The notes beneath the pieces are model-generated. The model did no database searches. It was given only the letters and a program-made list of their open reading frames with translations, and was not told the DNA's origin. This document shows positions 26,080-36,397 of a stretch of 64,000 nt of DNA, one piece after another (position 1 is the first letter of the stretch; every line of letters starts with the position of its first letter). Both the position numbers and the translations under genes were made by a program. Source of the stretch: Deinococcus arcticus (lineage in GTDB: Bacteria > Deinococcota > Deinococci > Deinococcales > Deinococcaceae); NCBI RefSeq assembly GCF_003028415.1, contig NZ_PYSV01000001.1, positions 186,001 through 250,000 on the forward strand, given 5' to 3'.

Positions 26080-26161
26080 GACAGAGGCAGTGGATTGGGG
26101 GGGGCTTCTGCGGAGGGCCCCCTGTCCGCTGTCGAATTACAATTGCTTAACATTAAACGAT

Positions 26162-26167
26162 TAGACT
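26162..26167 (+). promoter_or_regulatory. Leaderless-type -10 box (TAGACT)
   Basis: TAGACT lies 6 bases before the ATG at 26174. The 30 bases upstream are AT-rich with TTAA repeats and could hold an operator. Confidence 0.55.
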
Positions 26168-26173
26168 GTGGCC

Positions 26174-27124
26174 ATGACCCGATCTCCCCTCGCTCCCCAC
26201 GGGCTGCACCATGTCACGGCCGTGACCGCCAATGCCCGTGAGAATCTGCGGTTCTATACCGGCGTGCTGGGCCTGCGGCTGGTGAAAAAGACCGTGAATC
26301 AGGATGATGTCACCGCCTATCACCTCTTTTATGCCGATGCCGAGGGTAGCCCCGGCAGTGACCTGACGTTTTTCGAGTGGCCGGTGCCCCCCGAGCAGCC
26401 CGGCAACAACTCCATTTCCCGCACCAGCCTGCGGGTGCCTGAAGGTAGCCTGGACTGGTGGCAAACGCGGCTGGACGCTCAGGGGCTGCCAGTGGCCCGG
26501 GTGGTGCGTGCTGGGCGGATTCACCTGGACTTTGCCGACCCCGAGGGCCAGCGCCTGAGTCTGGTGGAGGGGGGCCCGGCCGGCGTGCCGTGGGAAGGCA
26601 GCACTGTGCCCCGGGAGCATCAGATTCACGGCCTGGGCCCGGTGGAACTGACCCTGCCGAACCTCTTTCCCACCGGGCGTGTGCTGGAAAAGGCGTATGG
26701 CCTGAGCGCCGCTGGCACCTACCCTGACCCTGAAGATGCCGGGCGGACCATTCACGTGTACCGCATGGGCGAGGGCGGCCCGCACGCGGAGTTGCACCTG
26801 CGCCTGGACCCGGCGCTGCTGCCCGCGCGGCCCGGTGCCGGCGGCGTTCATCACCTCGCGCTGCGGGTGCAGGACGACCAGTACCATGCCTGGGACGCGC
26901 ACCTGCGGGGCCTGGGCCTGCGCACCAGCGGCGAGGTGGACCGCCACTGGTTCCGCAGCGTCTATTACCGGGAGCCGCAGGGCGTGCTGATTGAACTGGC
27001 CACCGATGGCCCAGGTTTTGCGGTGGACGAGGACCCGGCCCACCTGGGCGAAACCCTGATTCTGGCCCCGTTCCTGGAACCGCGCCGCCGGCAGATTGAA
27101 GCCGGATTGACGCCGCTGGACTGA
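26174..27124 (+). CDS. VOC-family ring-cleaving dioxygenase-like protein
   Basis: 316 residues built of two glyoxalase/VOC halves. Metal ligands are expected at HHVTAV near the N-terminus, at GVHHLAL in the second half, and at the Glu of GVLIELATDGPGF, the pattern of extradiol dioxygenases such as MhqO. A role in quinone or aromatic breakdown fits the quinone reductase nearby. Its TGA stop is the start of a repeat A end sequence (CTGATACGGATTCCG). Confidence 0.85.
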   Translation: MTRSPLAPHGLHHVTAVTANARENLRFYTGVLGLRLVKKTVNQDDVTAYHLFYADAEGSPGSDLTFFEWPVPPEQPGNNSISRTSLRVPEGSLDWWQTRLDAQGLPVARVVRAGRIHLDFADPEGQRLSLVEGGPAGVPWEGSTVPREHQIHGLGPVELTLPNLFPTGRVLEKAYGLSAAGTYPDPEDAGRTIHVYRMGEGGPHAELHLRLDPALLPARPGAGGVHHLALRVQDDQYHAWDAHLRGLGLRTSGEVDRHWFRSVYYREPQGVLIELATDGPGFAVDEDPAHLGETLILAPFLEPRRRQIEAGLTPLD

Positions 27125-27190
27125 TACGGATTCCGGGCCCACCGGGTACACAAGCGGTTCAGTTCAAGCCGCAGAAACATGGATTCCGGG
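27121..27190 (+). repeat. Fragment of repeat A (A3)
   Basis: The first 16 bases match the A1 terminus exactly (CTGATACGGATTCCGG). A second GGATTCCGGGC follows about 60 bases later. The rest is not clearly related, so it is probably a decayed copy. Confidence 0.4.
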
Positions 27191-27266
27191 CGAGAAGCGA
27201 ACCAGTGGGCTCTGCGTCGGGTAATGGGCGCAACAGACAGCAGGCCTTCAGAGCACAACCAAAAGC

Positions 27267-27297
27267 AGCGGCCCCCTCAGTTCAGAGGAGGGCCGCT
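27267..27297 (-). terminator. Terminator of lipoprotein gene 27311-27859
   Basis: AGCGGCCC/GGGCCGCT stem, extended by an inner CCTC/GAGG pairing. On the minus strand it is followed by GCTTTTGG. Confidence 0.6.
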
Positions 27298-27310
27298 GCG
27301 CTGCTGGCCT

Positions 27311-27859
27311 TTACAGCGTGCAGTCTGCCACGGGCAGGGCCTGCACACTCTGGCGAAGGGGCGTCACGGTGCCGTCTGAGGAGCGCGCCTGCACGTCCAC
27401 GAAAGTGGCGCCCTTGACGGTGAAGGTGCGAACGGGGGTCACCACGATGTCCTGCGCGCTCAGGCCCTTCTGGCCGATGCTGAGGGGCGCGGTGTTGGGT
27501 CCCACCACAAACTCGAAGGTCGAGGGTTTGGCCGAGTAGCGGTCGCCCAGCGGGTTGGACGACACCGTGCGCGTGGTGCCGGTGTCGCGGCCCTGAAGGC
27601 GGGCGCTGACCTCGTTGATGGTGCCGTCCCAGTCCAGGGTGACGCCCAGGCGGGTGCTGAGGTTGTCGCAGATGATGGAGGTGCCTTTGGGGTAGACCGT
27701 GCCGGTGCGGGTGTCGGTGTAATCCGCCGGCAGCGTGTACTGGCTCTGGTAAGACAGCAGGCGGAAATTCCGTACAGGATCCACGGGGTCCACCACGGTC
27801 ACGTTACAACTGGCCAGAACGCCTGAGAGGCCCAGTGCGGCGAATGCTGCTCTTTTCAT
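27311..27859 (-). CDS. Lipoprotein, paralogue of the adjacent gene
   Basis: 182 residues from the ATG at 27859. The signal MKRAAFAALGLSGVLASC carries a lipobox at Cys18. The remainder is a beta-rich extracytoplasmic domain with two further cysteines (IICDN and the C-terminal DCTL) that could form a disulfide. CACAGT lies 7 bases before the start, exactly as in the next gene upstream. The two proteins share length, a YxT-rich opening and the C-terminal xxCTL, so they look like tandem duplicates. Function unknown. Confidence 0.8.
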   Translation of the reverse strand: MKRAAFAALGLSGVLASCNVTVVDPVDPVRNFRLLSYQSQYTLPADYTDTRTGTVYPKGTSIICDNLSTRLGVTLDWDGTINEVSARLQGRDTGTTRTVSSNPLGDRYSAKPSTFEFVVGPNTAPLSIGQKGLSAQDIVVTPVRTFTVKGATFVDVQARSSDGTVTPLRQSVQALPVADCTL

Positions 27860-27930
27860 GCCTCTCACTGTGCCTGCCGAAGCTGACGGGCTTGTGACGC
27901 TCTGCTGAGCGTCTCTGAGGACAAGCAAAA

Positions 27931-27954
27931 GGCGCCTCTGGGAAAAGAGGCGCC
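27931..27954 (-). terminator. Terminator of lipoprotein gene 27970-28575
   Basis: GGCGCCTCT/AGAGGCGCC, a 9-bp stem. On the minus strand it is followed by TTTTGC. Confidence 0.75.
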
Positions 27955-27969
27955 GGTCCAGGGAGTGAT

Positions 27970-28575
27970 TTACTGGTTCAGCGGTTGGGCAGCCGAGGCC
28001 AGCGTGCACTGGCGGTACACCGGGGTCAGGCCCAGGTTGCGGCTGGTCAGGGTGAACACCGAAGTCTTCGTGCGAATGGTCAGGTCGGCATAGAAGCCGC
28101 CAGGCACGCGGTTCGCCTCGTTCACGGTCACAGGCTTGATCGGGAGTTCCGTGGGGTTGACCACGATGGAATTGGGCAGAAATTGTCCGGTCGCGCTATT
28201 GGCATCGAAGATGACGGCGTAGGTGCCGTCCGAACGCTTCTTCAGGCTGCCGGCAGGGACGTCAGTGACGAAGAAGCGGTCATACTCGTTCGTCCTGTCA
28301 CCGCGCAGTTCCACGCGCACCGAATCAATGTCGCCGGCCGCCGCGAAGTCCACCACCACCTGCGTCTTGCTGGCGCGGGTCAAGTCGCTGGGGTTGGTGA
28401 TCCGGTCGCAGCCCACGTACTGTCCGGGCTGGTTGGCCGTGGCCAGCTGGGTGGCGTACTCGGTCTTGACCGAGATGATGCGCCCGCTGCCGCTGCCGTC
28501 GGGGGCGGCGCCAAAGCTGCCGCAGGCGGCGAGGGTGGTCATGGAGCCCAGGGCCATCAGTGCCAGTCGTTTCAT
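27970..28575 (-). CDS. Lipoprotein, paralogue of the adjacent gene
   Basis: 201 residues from the ATG at 28575, with CACAGT 7 bases upstream. The signal MKRLALMALGSMTTLAAC ends in a lipobox at Cys18. The mature part shows KTEYATQLATANQPGQYVGCDRI and ends near RQCTLASAAQ, giving the same two-cysteine layout as its neighbour. No enzymatic motif. It is likely anchored in the outer leaflet of the inner membrane or in the outer envelope. Confidence 0.8.
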   Translation of the reverse strand: MKRLALMALGSMTTLAACGSFGAAPDGSGSGRIISVKTEYATQLATANQPGQYVGCDRITNPSDLTRASKTQVVVDFAAAGDIDSVRVELRGDRTNEYDRFFVTDVPAGSLKKRSDGTYAVIFDANSATGQFLPNSIVVNPTELPIKPVTVNEANRVPGGFYADLTIRTKTSVFTLTSRNLGLTPVYRQCTLASAAQPLNQ

Positions 28576-28614
28576 GAGGCCCACTGTGCCGCCTTCACCT
28601 GATGCAAATGTGAC

Positions 28615-28642
28615 GCCCGCCTGAGCGGGGCTTCAGGCGGGC
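28615..28642 (-). terminator. Terminator of miaB
   Basis: GCCCGCCTGA/TCAGGCGGGC, a 10-bp stem with an 8-base loop, 14 bases past the miaB stop. There is no strong T-run on the minus strand. Confidence 0.55.
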
Positions 28643-28655
28643 TTAAAGGTTGTGT

Positions 28656-30044
<1,389 letters not shown>

Positions 30045-30157
30045 CTCCTTCAGCCTGACGGAGGGATTCCGGGGCCTTTTGCACGCCCTGCACTTGCATG
30101 GGGGCGAACGCTGAATTGTACTGTGTGTGCCCGCAGCTGTGCGTTCCCTTCAGCACC

Positions 30158-30586
30158 CTACGGCACCCATTTCAGGGTGAGGGGATAGCGCACCGCATTC
30201 ACAGTGAGGGTGCCCGTCAGGAGGTTGCGCACCTGCACCGCGCTGAGGGTGGCGCTGGCTTTGAGCGGAATATTGCTGATGCCAAAGCCCAGCACGCTGG
30301 CGTTCAGGCGCGCCGTCTCGGCGGGGGTAATGCGGGCGGTCAGCGTCTCGCCCCCCGGGCCGGGCAGCAGGGTGCCCTCCAGCACGAAGGTGTCGCCGCT
30401 GCTGAGGTTGCGGTAGGCGCCCTTCACCTCATGGGTGAGCGGATTGACGGTGTAGGTGACGCGCACGCGCTGGGGCAGCAGCAAGACCCGCATCTCGCCC
30501 TCGTAGGTCAGCACCGGTTGGGCCTGCGGGGCGGGGGCACAGGCGGCGAGGCCAGCAGCCAGCGCCAGGGGCCAGCGCCGCTTCAC
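30158..30586 (-). CDS. Small lipoprotein
   Basis: 142 residues from a GTG at 30586 that overlaps the amidase stop (GTGA). The signal [16 protein letters not shown] has a lipobox at Cys16. The mature part is a beta-rich domain with [30 protein letters not shown] strands. Unknown family. It is translationally coupled to the amidase but not obviously related in function. Confidence 0.78.
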   Translation of the reverse strand: MKRRWPLALAAGLAACAPAPQAQPVLTYEGEMRVLLLPQRVRVTYTVNPLTHEVKGAYRNLSSGDTFVLEGTLLPGPGGETLTARITPAETARLNASVLGFGISNIPLKASATLSAVQVRNLLTGTLTVNAVRYPLTLKWVP

Positions 30587-31770
30587 AGCGCGCCCTCCAG
30601 GGTCAGTGCCAGGCCCAGCAGGCGGTCGTCCTGCCACGGGCGGCCCACCAGCTGCACGCCCACGAACGGCCGGGGCGAGGGCCACGCCACCACGGGTACC
30701 CCCAGCAGGCTGAAGGGCGCGGTCAGGCGCAGGGCGGCGCGGCGCAGGGGCACAGGCCCGCCCGGCAATTCCACGTCCTCCTGACCCATCCGGGGTGGTG
30801 GACTGGGCACCCCTGGGGCCAGCAGCACATCAACGCGGGCGAACAGGGCGTCCAGCCCGGCGCGGTAGGCCGCGCGCCGCTCCCCGGCCGCCGCGCGCTC
30901 GGCCCCGGACAGTGCCGCCCCCTGCCGCAGCGCTGCCAGCGTGGCGGGCAGAAAGGGCGGCTCGGGCTGGGCCAGCGCTGCCCGGTGAACAGCGGCGGCC
31001 TCACCCAGCACGGTGGGCGAATAGGCGTCCAGCACCTCGGGAAAGGCGACCGGGTGAACCTCGGCGCCCAGGGCCTGCAACTGCGCGGCCACGGCCTGGG
31101 TGGCGGCGGCCGCCTCCGGGGTCACCCAGTCGCCGGGCAGCCACAGGCCCACCTGCACGCCGGTCCAGGGTGCGGAGCGAATGGGCTGGCCGGTCAGGGC
31201 CGCGTGCACCCGGGCCACCGTCCGCACGTCGCGCGCCAGCGGGCCCGCGTGATCGCAGCTGGGTGAAAGGGGCAGGGCGCCCTGGGTGGGCCACGCTGGG
31301 TGGTCCTTGGTGGGTTTGAAGCCCACGACCCCGCACCACGCCGCCGGAATGCGGATGCTGCCGCCAGTGTCGGTGCCCAGGGCAAAGTCCACCTGCCCCA
31401 GCGCCACGCTTACCGCCGCGCCGCTGCTGCTGCCGCCGGGCATGTGGCCGGGCAAGACGGGGTGCTCGGTGCCGCCGAAGCCGTTGGCGCCGGTGATACC
31501 CAGGGCAATTTCATGCAGCTGCGTCTTGCCAGCGGCGCTGGCGCCCAGGGCCAGCAGGCGGGCCACCAGCGGACTGGGCCCGGGGTCGGGCACCGGGGCG
31601 CGGGTGCTGGCCTGCAGCGGCCAGCCGGGCACGCCGAACAGGTCTTTCACGCTGAAGGTCAGCCCGGCCAGGGGGCCCCCCGCCGCGCCGGCCAGGGGAG
31701 AGGCGGGGCGGTAGGCCCAGGCGCGCTGGGGATCGGGCAGGGGCAGCTGGGGCGGAGGAGAGACGCTCAC
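30583..31770 (-). CDS. Amidase-signature family hydrolase
   Basis: 395 residues from a GTG at 31770 with TACCCT 7 bases upstream. The Ser-cisSer-Lys triad region is visible: the Lys in [11 protein letters not shown] near residue 40, then [15 protein letters not shown], then [13 protein letters not shown]. Such enzymes hydrolyse amides (GatA-like, but no gatB or gatC is adjacent). The substrate is unknown. It probably acts in the cytosol. Confidence 0.9.
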   Translation of the reverse strand: MSVSPPPQLPLPDPQRAWAYRPASPLAGAAGGPLAGLTFSVKDLFGVPGWPLQASTRAPVPDPGPSPLVARLLALGASAAGKTQLHEIALGITGANGFGGTEHPVLPGHMPGGSSSGAAVSVALGQVDFALGTDTGGSIRIPAAWCGVVGFKPTKDHPAWPTQGALPLSPSCDHAGPLARDVRTVARVHAALTGQPIRSAPWTGVQVGLWLPGDWVTPEAAAATQAVAAQLQALGAEVHPVAFPEVLDAYSPTVLGEAAAVHRAALAQPEPPFLPATLAALRQGAALSGAERAAAGERRAAYRAGLDALFARVDVLLAPGVPSPPPRMGQEDVELPGGPVPLRRAALRLTAPFSLLGVPVVAWPSPRPFVGVQLVGRPWQDDRLLGLALTLEGAL

Positions 31771-31777
31771 GCGCTTC

Positions 31778-31783
31778 AGGGTA
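31778..31783 (-). promoter_or_regulatory. Leaderless-type -10 box (TACCCT)
   Basis: TACCCT on the minus strand, 7 bases before the amidase GTG. It supports GTG as the true start. Confidence 0.55.
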
Positions 31784-31815
31784 AAGGAGTAAAGGAGTTA
31801 CGCCGGGAAGCCGCG

Positions 31816-32325
31816 TCAGAACGGCAGGATGGCCGGCTGCTTCCACTGCCCCTGCGCCAGCGTGAACGGGCCGAACGACTGCAGGCCCAGCGGCCCCAGG
31901 TCGGTGCTGAACTGGCCGTCCAGGCGGTAGGTGACGAGCTGGCCCCGCGCCACCTTCAGGAAGGAGGCGGCCGTGTTCAGCGACACCGGAATGGACAGCT
32001 CGGCAGGTTGCTGGGCTTCGCCGCGCGCCGGAATCGCCACGTTGGGAAAGCTCACCTGCCCCACTTCAAAGCCGTCAATGACCAGGGCGCCGCCCAGGTT
32101 GGCCAGCCGCAGCGGCAGTGGATTGGGGTTGGTCACGCGCAGGGTCAGGCTCAGGTCGGCCACGGGGGCGGCGCCCAGGCCGCCGGGCAGGGTCAGCCGG
32201 GTCAGGCGGAGATCCTGCACCGCCACCTGCGGCACCTGAAACACCTGCTGCAGCGGCGCGCAGGCACTGAGAGCGCCGCACAGCACAGCGGCAAATGAGA
32301 CGGGCAGCAGGCGGCGTCCGGGCAT
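31816..32325 (-). CDS. LEA14-like (WHy domain) lipoprotein
   Basis: 169 residues. The signal ends at the lipobox ALSAC (near Cys22). The mature domain shows the LEA type 2 pattern: LTLRVTNPNPLPLRLANLGGAL, then a second strand set. WHy/LEA14 domains are linked to desiccation and stress tolerance, a plausible role in Deinococcus. It is divergent from the barrel-like protein gene, and the start is supported by TAAGGT 6 bases upstream. Confidence 0.8.
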   Translation of the reverse strand: MPGRRLLPVSFAAVLCGALSACAPLQQVFQVPQVAVQDLRLTRLTLPGGLGAAPVADLSLTLRVTNPNPLPLRLANLGGALVIDGFEVGQVSFPNVAIPARGEAQQPAELSIPVSLNTAASFLKVARGQLVTYRLDGQFSTDLGPLGLQSFGPFTLAQGQWKQPAILPF

Positions 32326-32331
32326 GGCCTC

Positions 32332-32337
32332 ACCTTA
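32332..32337 (-). promoter_or_regulatory. -10 box TAAGGT of the LEA-like gene
   Basis: Minus strand, 6 bases before the ATG. It also reads as a weak ribosome-binding site. Confidence 0.45.
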
Positions 32338-32399
32338 ACGCGCCGGTCTGGCCAGAATCTGACCGGGCCGGGGACGGGAAGCGGCGCCAGTGCCCCTGC

Positions 32400-32405
32400 T
32401 ACGCT
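32400..32405 (+). promoter_or_regulatory. Leaderless-type -10 box (TACGCT)
   Basis: TACGCT lies 6 bases before the ATG at 32412. Confidence 0.55.
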
Positions 32406-32411
32406 GCCCGC

Positions 32412-33467
32412 ATGCCCCGTGTTGCGCCGCGCCTGTTGCCCTTCGTTCTCTCTGGCCTGCTGGCGGGCGCCGCCCAGGCGGCCACCCTGGACTTTGGGGT
32501 GGCGTACGCGCAGCCCGCAACCGGGCTGTGGGGCCGCGCCGGGCTCAGCGACCTGGAGGTGCTGGGCGGCACCGCCGCGTTTGGCCTGAGCCCCCGGGCG
32601 CTGGACCTGACTTACAGCCGGGGGCTGGCGCTGCCGCCGCTGGGCGCCGTGAATGCGCGCGCGGACCTCGCGCTGACCTGGCAGGGCGGCGTGCGCGCCG
32701 GCAGCCGCCTGACAGGCAGCGTGGGCCCTGTGGCCCTGAACCTGGGGTTGACGGCCTTCACCGTGGGCGCGCAGGCGGTCAATCCCCTGGCCCCCTTTGC
32801 CGAGGCCCCCACCGATCTGCGCGAACGTGGGCTGACAGGGGACGGGGCGCTGCGCTACCGCCTGTCGCGGGAACTGGTGGTGGTGGCGGGCGGCGAATTC
32901 GGCGCGCAGCCGCATCTGCTGGCCGGGATCGAGGGCCGCCGCGTGCTGACCCGCGCCCTGCCTGCCGAGGAAACTCTGGCGGAACCGGCGGTGGGTGCTG
33001 CGTCCGGCGAAGGGAGTCCGGCAGACTCCAGCGCCGAACCTGGGCCCCCAGGCGCCGCCCCAGCCGAACCCACCCCCGAAGCCGAGCAGGAGACGGTGGG
33101 CACCCTGTCCTGGCGCCTGGGGGCCCGGGCCGGCCGGGGGGTACTGGGCGTGACCGGCGGCCTGGGGTACGCCACCGAGAGCGGCCTGAGCCTGGGCCTG
33201 GACGCGCTGGTGGGCCCGCAGACCTTCGGGGTTACGGGCAGCGTCTCGGCTGCCGAGGTGCTGGGCGAGGGCAGCAGCCTGCGCCTGTACGCGGCCTATG
33301 AGCCCTGGCGCGTGGCCAGCACGCCCCTGCGCGCAGGGCTGGAAGCCACCTGGACCGCAGGCCCCGGCATCCTGGGCCTGACCGTCAGCGGGGGGCGCAC
33401 CCGCAGCGGCGGCGCGGGCTACGCCGCGCGGGTCTCCTACGCCCTGCCGCTGGGCCCCCAACCCTGA
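32412..33467 (+). CDS. Exported beta-rich, barrel-like protein
   Basis: 351 residues from the ATG at 32412. A signal peptide ends near GAAQAA. The rest alternates short Gly/Leu/aromatic strands (DLTYSRGLALPPLGAV, ALTWQGGVRAGSRLTGSV, RLYAAYEPWRV) like an outer-membrane beta-barrel, interrupted by an acidic Glu/Pro linker at about 215-250. No known family recognised. It is the first gene of a plus-strand pair with a LolA-like protein. Confidence 0.7.
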   Translation: MPRVAPRLLPFVLSGLLAGAAQAATLDFGVAYAQPATGLWGRAGLSDLEVLGGTAAFGLSPRALDLTYSRGLALPPLGAVNARADLALTWQGGVRAGSRLTGSVGPVALNLGLTAFTVGAQAVNPLAPFAEAPTDLRERGLTGDGALRYRLSRELVVVAGGEFGAQPHLLAGIEGRRVLTRALPAEETLAEPAVGAASGEGSPADSSAEPGPPGAAPAEPTPEAEQETVGTLSWRLGARAGRGVLGVTGGLGYATESGLSLGLDALVGPQTFGVTGSVSAAEVLGEGSSLRLYAAYEPWRVASTPLRAGLEATWTAGPGILGLTVSGGRTRSGGAGYAARVSYALPLGPQP

Positions 33468-33563
33468 CCGCAGGCTGACGAAAAAGCGGCGCCAGGGCGA
33501 CGTTAAACCCCCCGTCAGGTGGGGTCGGTCCTTCTCATGTGTGGCGGCGGGATACTGCCGCCT

Positions 33564-34217
33564 ATGACCCGACGCCTGACCCTGACCCTGCTGGCCACCC
33601 TGCTGCCGGTGGCTGGTGCCCAGACCGCCCAGGACATTCTTGCCAAGGTGGACGCCGCGCAAAAGGCGGCCCGCGACGTCTCCTTCCGGCTCAGTGGCAC
33701 CGCCGCGCTGGACACCAGCACCCAGAAGATTGACCTGACCATCAAGGCCATTCCGGCCCAGAGCGTGGCGCGAGTGCAGTTCGCCGCCCCCGACGCCCTG
33801 GCCGACAATGTGGTGGTGGCCGACAAGAATGAGGTGCGTCAGTACCTGTACCTGACCAACCAGATCACGGTGACCAGCACCAAGAAGGCGGCCGATGCGG
33901 CCGGGTTTGGGTTCGATTTCACCCAGCTGAGCAACACTGCCAACATGCTCAGCGGCTACAACGTGAGGTTGCTGGGTACCAGCGGCGCAGCGGGCGCGCG
34001 CCTGTACCAGCTGGAAGCCACCCCGAAGAACAGCGGCGGCGACCGCACCCGCGTATGGATCACCGAAGCGGGCTGGCGCCCCACGCGCATTCAGGTGCTC
34101 AGCAGCGGCGGCAAAACGGTGGCCGACCTGAATGTCTCCAACTACCGCATCAACAGCGGCCTCACGGCGGCGTCTCTGCGCGCCCTGCCCAAGGACGCCC
34201 AGATTATTCGTCAGTAA
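33564..34217 (+). CDS. LolA-like outer-membrane lipoprotein-sorting protein
   Basis: 217 residues from the ATG at 33564; GATACT lies 7 bases upstream. A signal peptide (about 1-19) is followed by [23 protein letters not shown], a typical LolA-type start, then repeated amphipathic strands. LolA-like proteins carry lipoproteins or lipids across the periplasm. The neighbouring lipoprotein and barrel genes fit envelope assembly. Sequence is only LolA-like, so precise cargo is unknown. Confidence 0.72.
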   Translation: MTRRLTLTLLATLLPVAGAQTAQDILAKVDAAQKAARDVSFRLSGTAALDTSTQKIDLTIKAIPAQSVARVQFAAPDALADNVVVADKNEVRQYLYLTNQITVTSTKKAADAAGFGFDFTQLSNTANMLSGYNVRLLGTSGAAGARLYQLEATPKNSGGDRTRVWITEAGWRPTRIQVLSSGGKTVADLNVSNYRINSGLTAASLRALPKDAQIIRQ

Positions 34218-34225
34218 CTGCGTGT

Positions 34226-34270
34226 GAACGGCGCGCGCCCGGTGTCTGCCCAGGACACCGGGCGCCGTTC
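34226..34270 (+). terminator. Terminator of the LolA-like gene
   Basis: A long hairpin, GAACGGCGC..GCCCGGTGTC paired with GACACCGGGC..GCCGTTC, followed by TGTTTGG. Confidence 0.7.
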
Positions 34271-34373
34271 TGTTTGGTGTTCGCGCCCACGCCGGGAGGC
34301 TGGCGCTGCGAAAGAGCCACGCATGACCAGGGCGGGGCCTGGGTGCGTGCCGCCTGCACGTCACCCCAGAACA

Positions 34374-34480
34374 GATACGAACTCCGAGTAGAGCAAGGCA
34401 GGAGCAACACGGGTTCCGGGCGTGGCACCCTTACATCGGCTCGGTTCCGATGTGTCGGCGGAACAGGCGGCAGTCCGTAT
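34374..34480 (-). repeat. Structured intergenic repeat A, copy A4 (distal half)
   Basis: On the minus strand it matches A1 positions about 9560-9700: GGCAGTCCGTAT, TTCCGCCGACA, a hairpin ACATCGG/CCGATGT (CAAATCGG/CCGATTTG in A1), then CCGGAACCCG and GAGTTCGTAT. The long A1 hairpin at 9657-9688 is absent here. Confidence 0.7.
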
Positions 34481-34571
34481 TGAGTGATTCCTCGCCGCGA
34501 CGGACCGACAGCAGCTCTCGCGCCGCCCCTGCGCCGGAAAGGCGCCCACGGCCGGCCTCTCCCCAGAACAC

Positions 34572-34597
34572 AAAAAGCCCCCGCCGTGTGGCGGGGG
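34572..34597 (-). terminator. Terminator of the NlpC/P60 gene
   Basis: CCCCCGCC/GGCGGGGG stem with a 4-base loop, then CTTTTTG on the minus strand. Confidence 0.8.
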
Positions 34598-34627
34598 TGT
34601 CGCTGAAACTCTCCGGGAGGCGGGGGC

Positions 34628-35257
34628 TCAGTTCAGGACGCGGCGGGCGCCGTCGTAGCGGTTGGCCCAGTAGGCGTTGCCGAACAGGGGCTCAATCACG
34701 GTGCGGCCCTGGTAGCTGTTGGCGTTGGCCATCAGGCCGTCGCCCAGGTAGATGCCCACGTGGCTGGCGGTGCGGCCCATGGTGTTGAAGAACACCAGAT
34801 CGCCGGCCCGCAGATCGCGGCGGCTGACGGCGCTGCCCACGCGCCACTGGGCGGCGGCGGTGCGCGGCAGGCTGATGCCCAGTTGGCGGAACACGTTCAT
34901 GGTGTAGGCGCTGCAGTCAATGCCGCCGCGCCCGGTGCCGCCCAGCACGTACCGAATGCCCAGGAAGTTGCTGGCGGCGGCGCGCACGTAGGCGCCCCCA
35001 GTGTTCCGGGCAGCCGGAGTAGCGGGCGCGGCCTGGGCGGGACGGGCGGCCGTCTGGGCGCTGCCGCCGGTGCTGAGCTTCTGGCCCACCTGAATGGTGG
35101 TGCTGCCCAGGCGGTTGAGCTTCATCAGGGTGGGGGCGTCCACGCCCGTGGCCTTGGCGATGGAGTACAGGGTGTCGCCGGGCTTCACGGTGTAGGTGGC
35201 GGCACTGGCGGCGCTGAAGAGCGCGAGGACGGTCAGAAGGGCACAGGAGAGTTTCAT
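34628..35257 (-). CDS. LysM-NlpC/P60 peptidoglycan endopeptidase
   Basis: 209 residues. A signal peptide (about 1-19) is followed by one LysM domain ([19 protein letters not shown]) that binds glycan, a short Ala/Gln linker and an NlpC/P60 domain. The catalytic Cys is in [17 protein letters not shown], the His in [10 protein letters not shown], and the third polar residue follows later. It cleaves stem peptides of the cell wall. TAAACT lies 10 bases upstream, so the leader is minimal. Confidence 0.93.
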   Translation of the reverse strand: MKLSCALLTVLALFSAASAATYTVKPGDTLYSIAKATGVDAPTLMKLNRLGSTTIQVGQKLSTGGSAQTAARPAQAAPATPAARNTGGAYVRAAASNFLGIRYVLGGTGRGGIDCSAYTMNVFRQLGISLPRTAAAQWRVGSAVSRRDLRAGDLVFFNTMGRTASHVGIYLGDGLMANANSYQGRTVIEPLFGNAYWANRYDGARRVLN

Positions 35258-35267
35258 CGACGGGGGC

Positions 35268-35273
35268 AGTTTA
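35268..35273 (-). promoter_or_regulatory. -10 box TAAACT of the NlpC/P60 gene
   Basis: Minus strand, 10 bases before the ATG. Confidence 0.5.
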
Positions 35274-35709
35274 TCGTCTCTTTATTTAGTTGTCCTTAAT
35301 TCTTGGAAATCCAGGGGTCTGGTATGCGCCTATACGGCGTTTATGCGTCGCTCGACCCCCACTTGCCCCCTTTCATGAGGCCCCGAAGTTCAGGATTCTC
35401 AAGTCCAGGCTCATGTTTTCAAAACTGCTGCTTCTGCTGTGACTCAGGCACTTTTCACGGGATGCCAGGTTTTCGATATTCTCATTGTTCTCATGTCCTG
35501 GCTGGCGGCCGACCCCTGTGGGCGTTTAGTCGCGTGCGGCAATGAAACCCAGAGGGGCAGGAGCAACAGGGGAAGCGGCCTCGTCCAGCTTTTGCTTCCC
35601 GTTTTACCGTTTGGCCCAGGTGCAGCGCCGCGCTGTCCCGCTGCTGGCCCTGGAGGCCGGTCAGGGGCGCTCTGGTCCCCGGGTGACCTGACCCTGGGTG
35701 CCGAGGGGG
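35274..35709. other. 436-base intergenic stretch without a recognised gene
   Basis: Notably lower GC than its surroundings. No ORF here looks real. A stem GGGAAGC/GCTTCCC (35570-35576 with 35594-35600) followed by GTTTT could be a plus-strand terminator, and an undetected small RNA is possible. No match to repeats A or B. Confidence 0.4.
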
Positions 35710-35725
35710 TAGGCTAGAAGGCAGC

Positions 35726-36091
35726 ATGAAGGAACTCCTCTCGACCGAGCAGATTCAGCTGGGCCTGAAGCACTACCGCCGCATCGCGCGGCAGGACATG
35801 CTGCGGGCCAGCGAGACCCCCCATCCCGAGGCGTTCTTGAAGCATGCCGAGAGCCGCCGTGAGGTCTATGCCCAGCTGGGCACCTTTGCCGAGAGCCACG
35901 GTCCCGACGAGGTGATTGCGCACGCGCTGGAGCTGTACCGCGCGCTGCCCTTTGCCACCGGCACCCCCGAGCATGCCCACCCGGAGATCAAGGGCCAGGA
36001 AAACGCCCTGGAAAACTTCTTCCTGCTGGTGGGCCTGGACCCCAAGACGCGGCGCGAGGCGCGCAGCAAGCGGCCCCGCCTGACCCCGTAG
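35726..36091 (+). CDS. Uncharacterised helical protein
   Basis: 121 residues. TAGGCT lies 10 bases before the ATG, and AGAAGG may act as ribosome site. It is soluble, charged and helical: STEQIQLGLKHYRRIARQ and HPEAFLKHAESRREVYAQLG, with a basic tail (RREARSKRPRLTP). No membrane helix. I do not recognise a family. It lies just before the DUF1844-dtd pair. Confidence 0.7.
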   Translation: MKELLSTEQIQLGLKHYRRIARQDMLRASETPHPEAFLKHAESRREVYAQLGTFAESHGPDEVIAHALELYRALPFATGTPEHAHPEIKGQENALENFFLLVGLDPKTRREARSKRPRLTP

Positions 36092-36108
36092 GCCCAGAGC
36101 CCGGCACG

Positions 36109-36114
36109 TACACT
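36109..36114 (+). promoter_or_regulatory. Leaderless-type -10 box (TACACT)
   Basis: TACACT lies 6 bases before the GTG at 36121. Confidence 0.55.
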
Positions 36115-36120
36115 GGGGCC

Positions 36121-36396
36121 GTGATGCCCCACCCGGATTTTGTTGGACTTGTGAATACGCTGCAGGCCACGGCGGAAGCCGCGCTGGGCGACCTGAATGC
36201 CGCCACGGCCAGCGCCGCCCGCGACGGCCTGCTGGAGGAACGCCGCGCGCGCCAGACCGCCGAACGCAGCCTGAAGCTGCTGACCATGCTGGCCGAAAAG
36301 ACCCGGGGCAATCTGGATTTCACCGAAGCCGATCTGCTGGGTGACGCCATCACCAGCCTGCGCGCCCGCCTGCAGGCGACCGGCGCCGAGCACTGA
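36121..36396 (+). CDS. DUF1844-type small protein
   Basis: 91 residues, starting GTG-ATG; the GTG is favoured by the TACACT box 6 bases upstream. The C-terminal pattern LLTMLAEKTRGNLDFTEADL and then LRARLQ matches DUF1844 (LxMLxEKTRGNLTxEE...LR). It is a small helical cytosolic protein of unknown function. One base separates its stop from the dtd start, so the two are co-translated. Confidence 0.75.
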   Translation: MMPHPDFVGLVNTLQATAEAALGDLNAATASAARDGLLEERRARQTAERSLKLLTMLAEKTRGNLDFTEADLLGDAITSLRARLQATGAEH

Positions 36397-36397
36397 G

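Noticed and set aside
35439..35717. 92-codon open frame in the intergenic gap
   Set aside because: No start signal, and it overlaps the promoter of the next gene.
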